DNA of 64,000 bases from Candidatus Gastranaerophilales bacterium (GCA_947594025.1 CANQDZ010000002.1:85060-149059); one strand, 5' to 3'. Positions 51,276 to 61,511 are shown, numbered from the stretch's first letter. A program made the numbers and translations. Notes: a model not told the origin generated them from the letters alone.

Positions 51276-53054
51276 TTATAATATGTTGGATGTAACCGTG
51301 AAGTGTACTCTGCAGTTAGAGTATCCGTCAGGTTTGTTTCCGATTGGAACACCTACATATACGTTTCCTGATAAATATTTTGTAAGTTTTAATACGACAC
51401 CGCCGCCGACAGACATTAAGTATTTTGTATCGGTTGACCATGAATCTGAAATCCAGCCGACATCATAGAACCCTGCCAACCTTATAGAATCGTCAATAAA
51501 TTTAAGTTTTTCAGGTAATATCATTCCTAAGAACGGTATGGGAAATCTGACTTCCGCAGAAGCCGTGATACCTGTATCGCCAAGCAGGAAGCCTTCTTGG
51601 TAACCTCTAACTGAAGAAATACCACCAAATTGCTTTTGATCTGCTGCCCACAAACCTCTTGTAGCCCATTGACCGTTGGCTTGTAAAATCGCCATAGATC
51701 TCAAAGGTAAAAGTTGAAGTCTTGTAATGTTAGCACTGAATTTAGTGTAGTTGTTACCGGGACGATCTTTATAATATCCGCTGTGGTCTTCTGATGCGTC
51801 AAACCATGGCAGACCAAAGTCAACACCAATGTTTCCGAACCATTTACCATAGAAGTCGTCTTTTATGTGAGTCGTGCTAAGTTTAATAGAACGTGTTTTG
51901 TAGTAGTAATCAAAGAAGTTCCAATAATTAAATCTCGTATTTGAGTCATAACTTTTAGTATCAGTGTTCCTGATATCAATAGAGATATCACCGTACATTT
52001 TATAATTTTCAGTTCTTATAAATCTTCTTGAAAGGTTAACGAAGAAATCATGTGATTTACCTTTCATATCAAGGTTCAAACCGCTGACTATAGGATAATC
52101 ATTAACTGAAGTACCTGAATATGAATAACCCAAGTTCAATTTTGTTTCATTTTGTGTAAGAGGAATTGAATAAAATACACCCTGACCGATAGAATGTCTT
52201 GCAATTGATGTTGTTGATAACAATTTATCGCCCCAACCGGTTAGGTTATACATACCTGCGAATAACACAACACGTGTCAAACCGACTTCGGTACGACCTT
52301 GGTTGTCGACTCTGACATCAAAGTCAAACGGGAATCGGTCTTTAATATTTAATTTGATATCGGAATATGCGTAGTTTTCTTCGTTGTCTGATAATTCAAC
52401 GGAACCTTGCATATAACCTGATGAATTAATTTCTCTTAAAGCGTCTTGAACATCTTTGATGTTGATAAGTTTTTCTGTTTCAATGTTATTATCTTTTAAA
52501 AATTGTGTTCTTATAAATTTTGGTCTTGTCCATTTGTTACCTTCAATTGTTACGTTACCGTAACGACCTTCGGTAATAATAATTTCCACGTTACCGTCTA
52601 TAATCTTTTGAGGAGGCATATAAGCAATTGATGAAAGATAGCCTCTTTGTTGATAGTAATCGGTAATTAAGTTGCAGTATTGAATTAAATCTCCGACTGT
52701 TACTTCCGTGTTAATTTTGTCGCATATAAGGTGAAGAAGTTCTTCATCGGTGTATGCGGTATTGCCTTTAAAAGAAACTGAATGAAGAATAAAACTTACT
52801 TCTTTGTTTGGAAGTTTGTTGATTTCTTCCATTTTCTTTTTTTCAATTTCAATACGCTCAGGATCTTCCTCACCGTCAAGACGCTGTTTTTGTTCGTATT
52901 CTTTAATTTGCATCAAGTTTGTTTGGTCAATAACACCGGGGTCAAAGTTACCAACGTTAAGATATGGTGTTATACCAAACGAGTAAGACTGCATTGTGAA
53001 TAGCGTTATAAATGCCGCTAAATAGTATTTTTTTGTTTTTATTAAGTTATACAT
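51276..53054 (-). CDS. Two-partner secretion outer-membrane transporter (TpsB/FhaC family)
   Basis: A 592-residue outer-membrane pore for the exoprotein encoded divergently. Signal peptide (YYLAAFITLFTMQSYSFG), a helical plug-like region (KEYEQKQRLDGEEDPERIEI), two POTRA domains (VSFKGNTAYTDEELLHLICD; EIIITEGRYGNVTIEGN) and a C-terminal barrel with the conserved loop-6 motif GGISSVRGYQEGFLLGDTG. The protein ends in VTSNIL rather than the usual terminal Phe. It ends close to the GGDEF gene, both on the minus strand. Confidence 0.93.
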   Translation of the reverse strand: MYNLIKTKKYYLAAFITLFTMQSYSFGITPYLNVGNFDPGVIDQTNLMQIKEYEQKQRLDGEEDPERIEIEKKKMEEINKLPNKEVSFILHSVSFKGNTAYTDEELLHLICDKINTEVTVGDLIQYCNLITDYYQQRGYLSSIAYMPPQKIIDGNVEIIITEGRYGNVTIEGNKWTRPKFIRTQFLKDNNIETEKLINIKDVQDALREINSSGYMQGSVELSDNEENYAYSDIKLNIKDRFPFDFDVRVDNQGRTEVGLTRVVLFAGMYNLTGWGDKLLSTTSIARHSIGQGVFYSIPLTQNETKLNLGYSYSGTSVNDYPIVSGLNLDMKGKSHDFFVNLSRRFIRTENYKMYGDISIDIRNTDTKSYDSNTRFNYWNFFDYYYKTRSIKLSTTHIKDDFYGKWFGNIGVDFGLPWFDASEDHSGYYKDRPGNNYTKFSANITRLQLLPLRSMAILQANGQWATRGLWAADQKQFGGISSVRGYQEGFLLGDTGITASAEVRFPIPFLGMILPEKLKFIDDSIRLAGFYDVGWISDSWSTDTKYLMSVGGGVVLKLTKYLSGNVYVGVPIGNKPDGYSNCRVHFTVTSNIL

Positions 53055-53400
53055 GTATCCCCTATTCTTAATTTAATAATTAAATTATTTATATTAATAT
53101 ACGGTACAATTAAATATTAAACCAAAATAAAGTTTAAGGCAATATATTATATAATTGATTTTTCTAATTATTAAATTATAAGATTTAAGTCCTGACATGG
53201 ATAATATTTTAAAAACAATAATTTTTCAACAACATATTAACTTATATAAATTTTTATAAATATTTATGTAAAAATATACTTTTTTTTTCGCTCGTGTTAA
53301 AATAAATGTAACATTGTGAATATTTGTAAAAATTTTAGGCAATTTTTTTATTCAGGTGTTTTTTATAAATAGAAAAAGTCACATATTTGAAAGGAGCAAT
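53055..53400. other. Divergent regulatory region between tpsB and tpsA
   Basis: 346 bases, extremely AT-rich, with no open frame of interest and no terminator. The only clear signal is AAAGGAGC before tpsA at 53401; tpsB has GGGGATAC before its ATG. Long T and AATTA-type tracts suggest a bent, possibly nucleoid-protein-bound promoter. No confident -35/-10 pair can be singled out. Confidence 0.4.
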
Positions 53401-56400
53401 ATGAAAAGGTCAGTATTATCAACAATTTTAACACTTTTGTTCGTTCTTTCGACGGCATGTGACCATGCCTGTGCGATTGATGCGAATGCATTACCTGGCA
53501 TTGTTGGTTCAGTTAACGTTGAAAACTCTGTCAACAACAGTACTAATACGTTAACGTCAAAAGTTACGGGCGGAAACGGGGCCGTTGGACAAAACGACAT
53601 GGTAGGTGGTCTCGGAAGTAACGCTAATTGGGATATTCAAGCAACAGGCCATTCACAAACATTTTTAGGAAGATTCTTAGACGGTAAGTTAACAGAATTA
53701 AACGGCAGAATAACAACAAGTTGTGCTGCCAGCGGATGCAGTTACGGCGATACGATGAAAGTTATCTTAGTTAACCCGTACGGTATCACCTTCGGTAACG
53801 GCTCAACAGTTAACGCAAACTCATTTACCGTTTCAACATTTGATGCGGTAGGAGCAAAAAATATTAAAAATATGTCAGCAGCTGAATTAGAAGCTTACAA
53901 AGCATCTCTTGCTTCTAAATTTGGTCCGAATGTTGATATTAAATTTGAAGGCGGCAGCTCAACAAACGGCGCTGCTGTTACTTTAAACGGTTCAACATGG
54001 AATATTGACAAAACTGCAGCAATTGTTGCTAAAGACATTAATATTTATAAAGGCTCCAAAATTTCAACAAACTTAAATTATAACTATGGTACACCGGCAA
54101 ATAAAAACTTCAGTAACTTGAAATTAGTTACATCTGACGGTGTTACTTTTAAATACGCAGCAAACGGATACATGAACAATAACGATGTAAAAGTTGCTAA
54201 CGCTAAATCAGGCGTTGATTACAATATTAATATCGGTGATGCTAAATCATCAAATTCAGTTGACGCAACTTTATCATCAGGCAGCATTGACATTATTAAC
54301 AAAGGTACAACAAACAACTCAGCAGTTAATTTAAACAAAGCTGCCGTTAAAGGTTACAAACTTATAAATAACGCTTACGGCGATATTTACTTGGTTGGTA
54401 ACGAAGTTAATATTAATGATTCTAATATAGAAACATTCAACACACATGAAGTTTCAACTCCGTCAAACAACACATATGATAAAACCGGCGGTTCAATCAC
54501 GGTTGAAGCTAACAAAGGATTGAATGTTAAAAACTCTAATATCGCTTCTGCTTATTCAACAACTAAAGATGGCGCAGGCGATATCAACTTGAGCACTAAA
54601 AGCGGAAACTTGACTATTACTAACGGTTCAATCATCAACAGTAAAGGTGCGGTTAATGCAGTTGCAGATAACGGCAAAGTAATCGTTGATGATGCAGTTC
54701 TTTCTGCAAGAAACGAAGCAAAATCAGGTCAAGTTGAAGACTTATTGGTATCAGGCTCTAAAGGTGTTGACATCACAGATACTTACGTTGATGCCAGCAA
54801 CAATGTAACAATTAAATCATCAAACGGCGATATCAACCTTGTTAAAAACGGAAAGGTTAATGCCGATAAAAAATTAACAATCGTTGGTAAAAATACTTTG
54901 ATTGAAGATTCAACGGTAAGCTATAACAGCATCGCTCTTCATGACGGTAAAAATGATAACAACGTAACCGTTAAAGGTAAAACTACATTAAAAGATACAG
55001 GTTCTAATAAAGGTTTAGTACTTGATGTTAAAGGTAACTTGACTATAGATAACAGCTCTTTGAAATCAAATACGGCAGGTCAAGATTACTCAAAAGCTGT
55101 TGATCAAGATAACATCACATTAACGGCAACAGGTGATATCACAACTAAAAACAACTCAAATATTAAATCTAAATCTGATATCAAAATGACAGCCAATAAA
55201 AATGTATATGTTGAAAACTCAAGCTTAACGGCAGTAAACAATACACTCACAGCTACAACAGGCAAAATCAGCTTAAACAAAGCTAAAGTTGATGCAACAT
55301 CTAAAAATACTTTAAAAGCTAACACAGATGTTGATGTTGAATGCTCTGACGTAAAAGGCGAAAATAATGACATTACAGCAACAAACGGTGCTATTGCGGT
55401 TAAAAACTCAGCATTAACTGCTAAATCAAATAACAATCTAAATGCAAAAACAAACGTTAAAACTTCAAACGCAAGAGTTAAAGGCGGAAATAACACAATT
55501 AAAGCTCAAACAGGCAATATTGAAGTTGTAAACACTGAAATTGCAGCTGACAAAACAAACACAATTGTTGCAAACAAAGGTAACGTTACATTTAAATTTG
55601 ATAAAAACCTTCAAAAAACTTGCACAGGCAACGGATGTATTGAAGTTGTTGAAGGAAACACGGTTAAAGGTAACGATAACGTTATCAGAGCTGATGAAGG
55701 TGATGTAACTGTCTCTGATGTTGCAATCACTGCAGAAAACAGCAACTCCATCACTTCTCCGAAAGGCAGCGTAAGACTTGAAAAAGTTAAAGTTACAGCT
55801 AAGAAAGATAACACAATCACAGCTTATGAAAACGTTGACACAGAATGTGCTGAACTTGAAGCAGAAAACAACATCATAACTGCTCAAACAGGAAATGTTA
55901 CGATGTCTAACACTGAAGCTAAAGCAACTAATGATAACACAATTACAGCTAACAACAACGTTAAAACAGCTAACGTAAGAATTAAAGGTAACAACAACAA
56001 AGTTACTTCTAAAGTTGGCAACATCGATGTTGTAAACACTGAAATCGTTGCTGACAAAACAAACTCAATCGTTGCAAACAAAGGTAAAATCTCATTCAAA
56101 TTCGATAAAGAACTTAAAGAAGTTTGCACAGGCAACGGATGCTTAGATGCTGTTGAAGAAAACGTTGTTAAAGGTACTGATAACAACATCAAAGCAAACG
56201 AAGGCGATATTGAAATTAAAGATGCAAAAATTACTGCAGAAAATGATAACAATATCACTTCTCCAAAAGGTAGCGTAAGACTTGAAAAAGTTAAAGTTAC
56301 AGCCAAGAAAGACAACAATATCGTTGCAGCAGACGATGTAGACACAGAATGTGCCGAACTTGAAGCAGAAAACAACATCATAACTGCTCAAAACGGAAAC

Positions 56401-57567
56401 ATCACAATGTCTAACACTGAAGCTAAAGCAACTAAAGACAATAAAATTACAGCTAACAAAAACATCAAAACATCAAACGTTAGAATTACAGCTAACAACA
56501 ATAACGAATTAAATGCAAAAACAGGCAACATTGATATTGTAAACACTGAATTTGTTGCAAAAGCTAAAAACTCAATCAAAGCTGACAAAGGCAATGTTAC
56601 ATTCAAATTCGATAAAGAACTTAAAGAAGTTTGCACAGGCAACGGCTGCTTAGATGCCGTTGAAGACACAAGCATCCAAGGTCCTAAAAACGATGTAGTT
56701 GCAGGCGGCGACATTGTAGCTGATGTAACAATCAAACCGGTTGATCCTAAAAAACCCGAAGATACAGTTACAACCTTCAAAGGTGAAAATGTTACAACAG
56801 GTGCAAAAGTTGTTTACGATGACTTATATGACCAAGTTGGTACTATCGTTGGCGAAGGCGAACTTGATGCAAACGGAACAAAAGTTAAAATTGAATCTGA
56901 AGGCAATGTAAACCTAGTTCTTAAAAATGCAGGAAACAAAAATGCCGGTCTTGAAGCTTCAGGTAAAAAAGTAGAAATCAAGACCAGAGATGGCAAACTA
57001 TCAATCTCTAAACTATATGCAGATGAATTATACTTATCAAAAGATGAAAAATTCATCGCAGGTAAGACAACAATCACTGATGAAGAAAAAGCGATTGATT
57101 CATTCGCTCCGTCAAACCCTGATTCAGTAGCTAACCAACAAGGTTATGAAGCTGAACTACCCGGACGTGCATATATCGAAGTAGGCAGCGGCTTCAACTT
57201 CGACTACGAACCATCACAAGTTGCAGTAGGCGGTATGTACCAAGGCAGCTTCAATGAAATCAGAGATGCTGAAGGCAACGTTATCGGATACGGTAAACAC
57301 TTTGTCACACTTGACGGTGATTCAACTGAAGGACAATTCTTACTATCATACAAAAAACCGTTCGCTTGTGAACCGGAACCGGATGTAGAACCTGATACTT
57401 CACTTCCGAACACAGGCTACTTGACAGATCAAACAGCTATTTCAAGATTGCCATTACAATCTGATATGATTGGTCAAGTTGGTAATATCCAAAACGGAAT
57501 TACAGATCCTTCTTCAGGTATGATTGCAGCAGCAGCAGCAATTGATGTTGAAGACGACGATGAATAA
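53401..57567 (+). CDS. Two-partner secretion exoprotein (TpsA), filamentous-haemagglutinin-like
   Basis: A 1388-residue exported protein. The start is at 53401 (AAAGGAGC upstream); the signal peptide ends about TACDHACA. The TPS secretion domain follows: LPGIVGSVNVENSVNNSTNT and VILVNPYGITFGNGSTVNAN, the family's NPNG-like box with Tyr for Asn. The body is a long run of short beta-helix units with Asn/Lys/Thr bias (IVANKGNVTF, ITAENSNSITS). Three 168-169-residue imperfect repeats span about residues 700-1080, each with CTGNGC; there is a short non-helical C-terminal part with CEPEPDVEPD. The TpsB pore is divergent. Role: surface or released adhesin; target unknown. Confidence 0.88.
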   Translation: MKRSVLSTILTLLFVLSTACDHACAIDANALPGIVGSVNVENSVNNSTNTLTSKVTGGNGAVGQNDMVGGLGSNANWDIQATGHSQTFLGRFLDGKLTELNGRITTSCAASGCSYGDTMKVILVNPYGITFGNGSTVNANSFTVSTFDAVGAKNIKNMSAAELEAYKASLASKFGPNVDIKFEGGSSTNGAAVTLNGSTWNIDKTAAIVAKDINIYKGSKISTNLNYNYGTPANKNFSNLKLVTSDGVTFKYAANGYMNNNDVKVANAKSGVDYNINIGDAKSSNSVDATLSSGSIDIINKGTTNNSAVNLNKAAVKGYKLINNAYGDIYLVGNEVNINDSNIETFNTHEVSTPSNNTYDKTGGSITVEANKGLNVKNSNIASAYSTTKDGAGDINLSTKSGNLTITNGSIINSKGAVNAVADNGKVIVDDAVLSARNEAKSGQVEDLLVSGSKGVDITDTYVDASNNVTIKSSNGDINLVKNGKVNADKKLTIVGKNTLIEDSTVSYNSIALHDGKNDNNVTVKGKTTLKDTGSNKGLVLDVKGNLTIDNSSLKSNTAGQDYSKAVDQDNITLTATGDITTKNNSNIKSKSDIKMTANKNVYVENSSLTAVNNTLTATTGKISLNKAKVDATSKNTLKANTDVDVECSDVKGENNDITATNGAIAVKNSALTAKSNNNLNAKTNVKTSNARVKGGNNTIKAQTGNIEVVNTEIAADKTNTIVANKGNVTFKFDKNLQKTCTGNGCIEVVEGNTVKGNDNVIRADEGDVTVSDVAITAENSNSITSPKGSVRLEKVKVTAKKDNTITAYENVDTECAELEAENNIITAQTGNVTMSNTEAKATNDNTITANNNVKTANVRIKGNNNKVTSKVGNIDVVNTEIVADKTNSIVANKGKISFKFDKELKEVCTGNGCLDAVEENVVKGTDNNIKANEGDIEIKDAKITAENDNNITSPKGSVRLEKVKVTAKKDNNIVAADDVDTECAELEAENNIITAQNGNITMSNTEAKATKDNKITANKNIKTSNVRITANNNNELNAKTGNIDIVNTEFVAKAKNSIKADKGNVTFKFDKELKEVCTGNGCLDAVEDTSIQGPKNDVVAGGDIVADVTIKPVDPKKPEDTVTTFKGENVTTGAKVVYDDLYDQVGTIVGEGELDANGTKVKIESEGNVNLVLKNAGNKNAGLEASGKKVEIKTRDGKLSISKLYADELYLSKDEKFIAGKTTITDEEKAIDSFAPSNPDSVANQQGYEAELPGRAYIEVGSGFNFDYEPSQVAVGGMYQGSFNEIRDAEGNVIGYGKHFVTLDGDSTEGQFLLSYKKPFACEPEPDVEPDTSLPNTGYLTDQTAISRLPLQSDMIGQVGNIQNGITDPSSGMIAAAAAIDVEDDDE
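55500..56680 (+). repeat. About 2.4 tandem copies of a 168-169-codon repeat within tpsA
   Basis: TGCACAGGCAACGG recurs at 55621, 56125 and 56632 (spacing 504 and 507). The units share NIDVVNTE, NKGNVTFKFDK, CTGNGC and SPKGSVRLEKVKVTAKKDN and DTECAELEAENN; DNA identity is high in the second half of the units, indicating fairly recent duplication. Confidence 0.85.
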
Positions 57568-57587
57568 TCATAAAGATTATATAAACT

Positions 57588-57618
57588 AAAGAGGCTCCCA
57601 AAGAGCCTCTTTTTTTTA
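57588..57618 (+). terminator. Terminator after tpsA
   Basis: AAAGAGGCTC / GAGCCTCTTT stem, 5-base loop, long T run. Confidence 0.9.
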
Positions 57619-57636
57619 ACCTTTTTTTGTGTAATT

Positions 57637-59718
57637 ATGTTGATTATGAAGAAGATATTTTTATCAGCTATTATAATGCTTGTTCTTTCAAGCGCAGCTT
57701 ATGCTCAAATTGCACTTAATAACACGGAACCCGCCGAGCCTTTTGAAAAAAGGGTTAACGGTGTTAAAAATGAGCTTATAAAAAACCCTGATAATGCAAA
57801 TCTTACAGACAGATATATAAAAGCGCTTTTAGTTAGGGCTGACTATTATAAAAAATCCAAGAAAAACTACGCAAAAGCGGCTGACGATTTACGAAGCGCG
57901 TTATATTTTTTAAGCCGCGATAAAAATTCCGATAAATATTCAATGGCGTCTGCAAAACTGGCAGAAAATTTAACAGCCATGGATTATTTTCCAAGTAATG
58001 CGGAAAGGCTTGAACTTGCCAAGAATTTATATTGGGAAGACCAATATTTTGCCGCCGCTTATGAACTTGAACAGCTTGCAGGAATTGGATATGACGAAAA
58101 AACGACTTACGAATTTTTAGGTGATATTTATCAAAAGATAAACAAAGAAGACCAAGCAATAAAATACTATAATAAATCTTTAGAGGCGTATTCAAAAAAC
58201 GGCAGTGTGGCTTATAAGCTTGCGGAAATATATTATAAAAGGGCAGACTTTGCGCTTGCGGACGAAAAATATAAACAAACTATACAAAATACGGATGATG
58301 TTAATATTTTAAGTGAAATTATAAAGAAGTACGAATTAAGGCTTCAGCAAAATTCCTCAGATACTTCTGTTTATGAGGTTTTGGCTCTTGCTTATAAAAA
58401 AGAAGGTAATTATCAGAAATCATACAACCTTTTAAAAAAAGCACTTCAAATTAATCCTGAAGATATAACCTTAAAATATGAGCTTGGCAACACTCTTTAT
58501 GAAATGAAAGAATATCAGCTTGCGGTGGATACTTACGAATCTATTCTTGCTAAAAATCCTTATGATTCACAAATTAGAATTGCAAAAGCAAAATCTCTTT
58601 CAACGCTCGGGAAAAATGATGATGCACTCAAAGAGTACCAAATGGCGCTTGTTGTCTACCCTGATTCAAGACAGGCGCAATATGGTATTTACAGAATGTT
58701 TTACGGTTTACCATTGGATACTATTGCTCAAAAATTTTATCCCCTAAAGCATGATTATAAACCTGATGCTAATCTGTATGAAGGTCTTGGCGATTTTGCA
58801 CAAGAGATAAACGAACCTTCCCATGCAATAAGTTTTTACAAACAAGCTCTTTTAAAGAATTCAAAAACGGGCGGCGCATATATTGCTCTATACAATATAT
58901 ATGAGCTTGAAAATAATAAAAAGGAAGCACTTGCCATAATTGAGAAAGGATACAAAAATCTTCCTTCAAATGCTGAGATTATAAAAATACTTGAAGGGTT
59001 AAATAAAGAAGATACCGTCCGTAAGAAAGAAATTGCACTTTCATATTTGACTAATAACGAATATAAAAAGGCGCTTACAATATACCAACAAATAAATCCA
59101 AAAAATTCAGACGTATATCTTTCAATTGCGAATTGTCAAACACTTTTAAATCAATACAAGGAAGCAAACGAGAGCCTTCAAAATGCCATTAAAATCGATC
59201 CCGCAAACTCAGACTTATATTATATGCTTGCGCTTAATTACATCAATCAAAACTCAATACAAAGCGCTAAGAGAGAGCTTAGAAAATCTATTGCCTTAAA
59301 TAAAAATAACTTAAAGTCAAATAAACTTCTAAATTCCATCCTAAGAAATGAAATTAATGAAGTTCTGTCGGATGCTGAAAAATACTATTACAAAAAAGAC
59401 TACGCAAAAACACTTGAAATTTTGAACGCAGGTCTTCAAAAACTGGGCGCACAGCTTCAACTTTTTTATTACAGAGGAATTGTGTATCATGACCAGAAAA
59501 AATACTTAGAATCTTTGTCTGATTTTAAAAAAGTCGTAGAGCTTGATAATTCTTATGACCCTGTATATTTTTCACTGGGTGAATTGTTTGAAGACATAGG
59601 TCAAGAAAGAGAAGCATTAAGTGCGTATGAAAGATATCTTTCAGGAAGCCCCGATGACAAAAATAATATTAAAAAAGCTCAAGAAAGAGTCTTGAAATTA
59701 GAAGAAAAATATTACTAA
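57637..59718 (+). CDS. Exported TPR protein (large)
   Basis: A 693-residue protein with a signal peptide (IFLSAIIMLVLSSAAYAQ) and about 14 TPR units, such as YDEKTTYEFLGDIYQKINKE, YQKSYNLLKKALQINPED and YKEANESLQNAIKIDPAN. The start could be 57637 or the ATG 9 bases later; neither has a clear Shine-Dalgarno. It follows tpsA after a terminator. It should be periplasmic; TPR scaffolds beside secretion systems often help assemble outer-membrane parts, which is inference here. Confidence 0.85.
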   Translation: MLIMKKIFLSAIIMLVLSSAAYAQIALNNTEPAEPFEKRVNGVKNELIKNPDNANLTDRYIKALLVRADYYKKSKKNYAKAADDLRSALYFLSRDKNSDKYSMASAKLAENLTAMDYFPSNAERLELAKNLYWEDQYFAAAYELEQLAGIGYDEKTTYEFLGDIYQKINKEDQAIKYYNKSLEAYSKNGSVAYKLAEIYYKRADFALADEKYKQTIQNTDDVNILSEIIKKYELRLQQNSSDTSVYEVLALAYKKEGNYQKSYNLLKKALQINPEDITLKYELGNTLYEMKEYQLAVDTYESILAKNPYDSQIRIAKAKSLSTLGKNDDALKEYQMALVVYPDSRQAQYGIYRMFYGLPLDTIAQKFYPLKHDYKPDANLYEGLGDFAQEINEPSHAISFYKQALLKNSKTGGAYIALYNIYELENNKKEALAIIEKGYKNLPSNAEIIKILEGLNKEDTVRKKEIALSYLTNNEYKKALTIYQQINPKNSDVYLSIANCQTLLNQYKEANESLQNAIKIDPANSDLYYMLALNYINQNSIQSAKRELRKSIALNKNNLKSNKLLNSILRNEINEVLSDAEKYYYKKDYAKTLEILNAGLQKLGAQLQLFYYRGIVYHDQKKYLESLSDFKKVVELDNSYDPVYFSLGELFEDIGQEREALSAYERYLSGSPDDKNNIKKAQERVLKLEEKYY

Positions 59719-59742
59719 AAAAGCCCTTTTTCAAGATCTTTC

Positions 59743-61086
59743 TTAGTGGTCTTTATTAATTTTGTTTTTGAATTTGGTTGTTGCACCGTGGAATATAAGC
59801 TCGAAATCCCCGACGGGGCCGTTTCTTTGTTTTGCGACAATAATTCTTGCTTTATTTTTAAACTCAGGGTTTTCTTTGTCGTAATATTCTTCCCTGTATA
59901 TAAACATTACGATATCTGCGTCTTGCTCTATCGCGCCTGATTCTCTAAGGTCTGATAGCATAGGGCGTTTATCGTTTCTTTGTTCTGTTGCACGGGATAA
60001 CTGTGACAGGCAAATAATCGGTATTTCAAGTTCACGTGCAAGATATTTCAATCCTCTTGAAATAGATGAAATTTGTTGAATTCTGTCTTTTGATGTCTTA
60101 TCTTCAATAAGTTGAAGATAATCTATTACAATCAATGATAAATCAGGATGTTCAAGTTTTAACCTTCTTGAAATTGCTCTGATTTCAGAAACACTAAGAC
60201 CGGGTCTGTCAATGATAAACAATGGAACATCGTTTAACATATTCATAGTGTTTGTAAGTTTCTCCCATTCCTGCATTTGAAGTTCACCGGTTCTTACTTT
60301 TTGAGCATTAACCTCAGCTTCTGCACATAACACCCTCTGTGCAAGCTGTGTCTTTGACATTTCAAGAGAGAATATACCGACAGGTTTTTTTTGTCTGATT
60401 GCAACATTCTGTGCAATATTTAAGGCAAATGCCGTTTTACCCATTGAAGGACGTGCGGCAAGTATTATTAAATCTGAATTTTGAAAGCCTGCAGTTAAAG
60501 TATCAAGTTCATAATAACCGCTTGGAACACCAACATAAGTGCCTTTATTTTCCCATCTGTATTCAATCTGTTCAACTGTTTGAATAAGAACATCCGTCAA
60601 GGATGACATTTCTTGTTTGCTTTTCTTTTGTGCAATTTGGAAAATTAATTTTTCGGCGTTTTCAATTGATTCTTGCGCAGTTTGATTTTCGTATGTTGTT
60701 TCAATAATTGTGCTTCCTGCGTTTATCAACTCTCTTTTTGTGGCATTTTCTTGGATAATATTTGCGTAATATTCAATATTTGATGTTAAAACGGTATCCA
60801 TCATTAAATCATTTAAATATTCTCTGCCGCCGACTATTTCAAGTTGATGCTTAGAATTCAAATACTCGCCAACGGTTAAAGCGTCAATCGGTTTGCTCTG
60901 ATTGTAAAGAGCAATGATTGCCTCATATAAAATTTTATTTGCGGGACTATAAAAATAATCAGGAGAAAGGATTTCAACAACTCTGTTTAAACCGTTTGAG
61001 TTCATAAGAATTGAACCTAAAACAGCACTTTCTGCTTCAAGGTTTTGCGGAGGAAGTTTCCTTGATAGAACTTCTTTCACTGCCAT
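59743..61086 (-). CDS. dnaB: Replicative DNA helicase
   Basis: A 447-residue hexameric helicase. N-terminal domain LPPQNLEAESAVLGSIL; C-terminal RecA-like core with Walker A LAARPSMGKTAFALN, SLEMSKTQLAQRVL, Walker B LIVIDYLQLIED and QLSRATEQRNDKRPMLSDLR with the arginine finger region. No intein. AAAAGGA precedes the ATG. It is not next to rplI, its frequent partner in other bacteria. Confidence 0.97.
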   Translation of the reverse strand: MAVKEVLSRKLPPQNLEAESAVLGSILMNSNGLNRVVEILSPDYFYSPANKILYEAIIALYNQSKPIDALTVGEYLNSKHQLEIVGGREYLNDLMMDTVLTSNIEYYANIIQENATKRELINAGSTIIETTYENQTAQESIENAEKLIFQIAQKKSKQEMSSLTDVLIQTVEQIEYRWENKGTYVGVPSGYYELDTLTAGFQNSDLIILAARPSMGKTAFALNIAQNVAIRQKKPVGIFSLEMSKTQLAQRVLCAEAEVNAQKVRTGELQMQEWEKLTNTMNMLNDVPLFIIDRPGLSVSEIRAISRRLKLEHPDLSLIVIDYLQLIEDKTSKDRIQQISSISRGLKYLARELEIPIICLSQLSRATEQRNDKRPMLSDLRESGAIEQDADIVMFIYREEYYDKENPEFKNKARIIVAKQRNGPVGDFELIFHGATTKFKNKINKDH

Positions 61087-61115
61087 CCTTTTAATTTCCT
61101 TTCTTGATGAACTAC

Positions 61116-61144
61116 ATTATAATTTAGAAAAGTATTGTTTACAA
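61116..61144 (-). promoter_or_regulatory. Promoter of dnaB
   Basis: Minus strand TTGTAA, 17-base spacer, TATAAT, about 30 bases before the dnaB ATG. Confidence 0.55.
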
Positions 61145-61185
61145 CATATTATTTTGTTTTGTAACGATACTTATTTTTTCAACAA

Positions 61186-61220
61186 AAAACAGGCTTTTCA
61201 TTATATGAAAGGCCTGTTTT
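61186..61220 (-). terminator. Terminator after hup
   Basis: AAAACAGGC / GCCTGTTTT with an inner TTTCAT/ATGAAA pairing, and a T run on the minus strand; 19 bases past the hup stop. Confidence 0.85.
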
Positions 61221-61238
61221 ATACTTTTTGTCAAAAAA

Positions 61239-61511
61239 CTACTTAACAAGTTCTTTGAATTTTTTACCTGCTGAGAATGCGGGAACTGTTTTTGCAGCAA
61301 TTTTAATTGTTGCACCTGTTTGCGGGTTACGACCTGTTCTTGCAGCTCTTTTTCTTGCTTCAAATGTACCAAAACCAACTAAAGTTACCTTTTTGCCTTT
61401 AGCAACTGTTTTTTGGATAGTTTCTAAAGTTGCTGCGATAACTTCTGTTGCTTGTTTTTGAGATAATTTAGCTTTTTCAGCTACTGCTTTTACCAATTCT
61501 TCTTTGTTCAT
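61239..61511 (-). CDS. hup: HU-family DNA-binding protein
   Basis: A 90-residue nucleoid protein. The start MNKEELVKAVAEKAKLSQKQ and the DNA-arm segment TFEARKRAARTGRNPQTGAT are canonical HU, with KVTLVGFGTF in the core and KTVPAFSAGKKFKELV at the end. There are two adjacent ATGs (61514 and 61511); AGGAG is 3 and 6 bases away respectively, so I choose the second. It is monocistronic with its own promoter and terminator. Confidence 0.97.
   Translation of the reverse strand: MNKEELVKAVAEKAKLSQKQATEVIAATLETIQKTVAKGKKVTLVGFGTFEARKRAARTGRNPQTGATIKIAAKTVPAFSAGKKFKELVK

Noticed and set aside
55104..56780. Several minus-strand frames inside tpsA
   Set aside because: They recur with the same period as the tpsA repeats and mirror its codon bias; no support as genes.
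57400..57414. LPNTG sortase-like motif in TpsA
   Set aside because: No hydrophobic segment and basic tail follow, and the organism is Gram-negative with a TPS system; the match is probably chance.
61139..61378. 79-codon minus-strand frame overlapping hup
   Set aside because: Out-of-frame shadow of hup running through its terminator.
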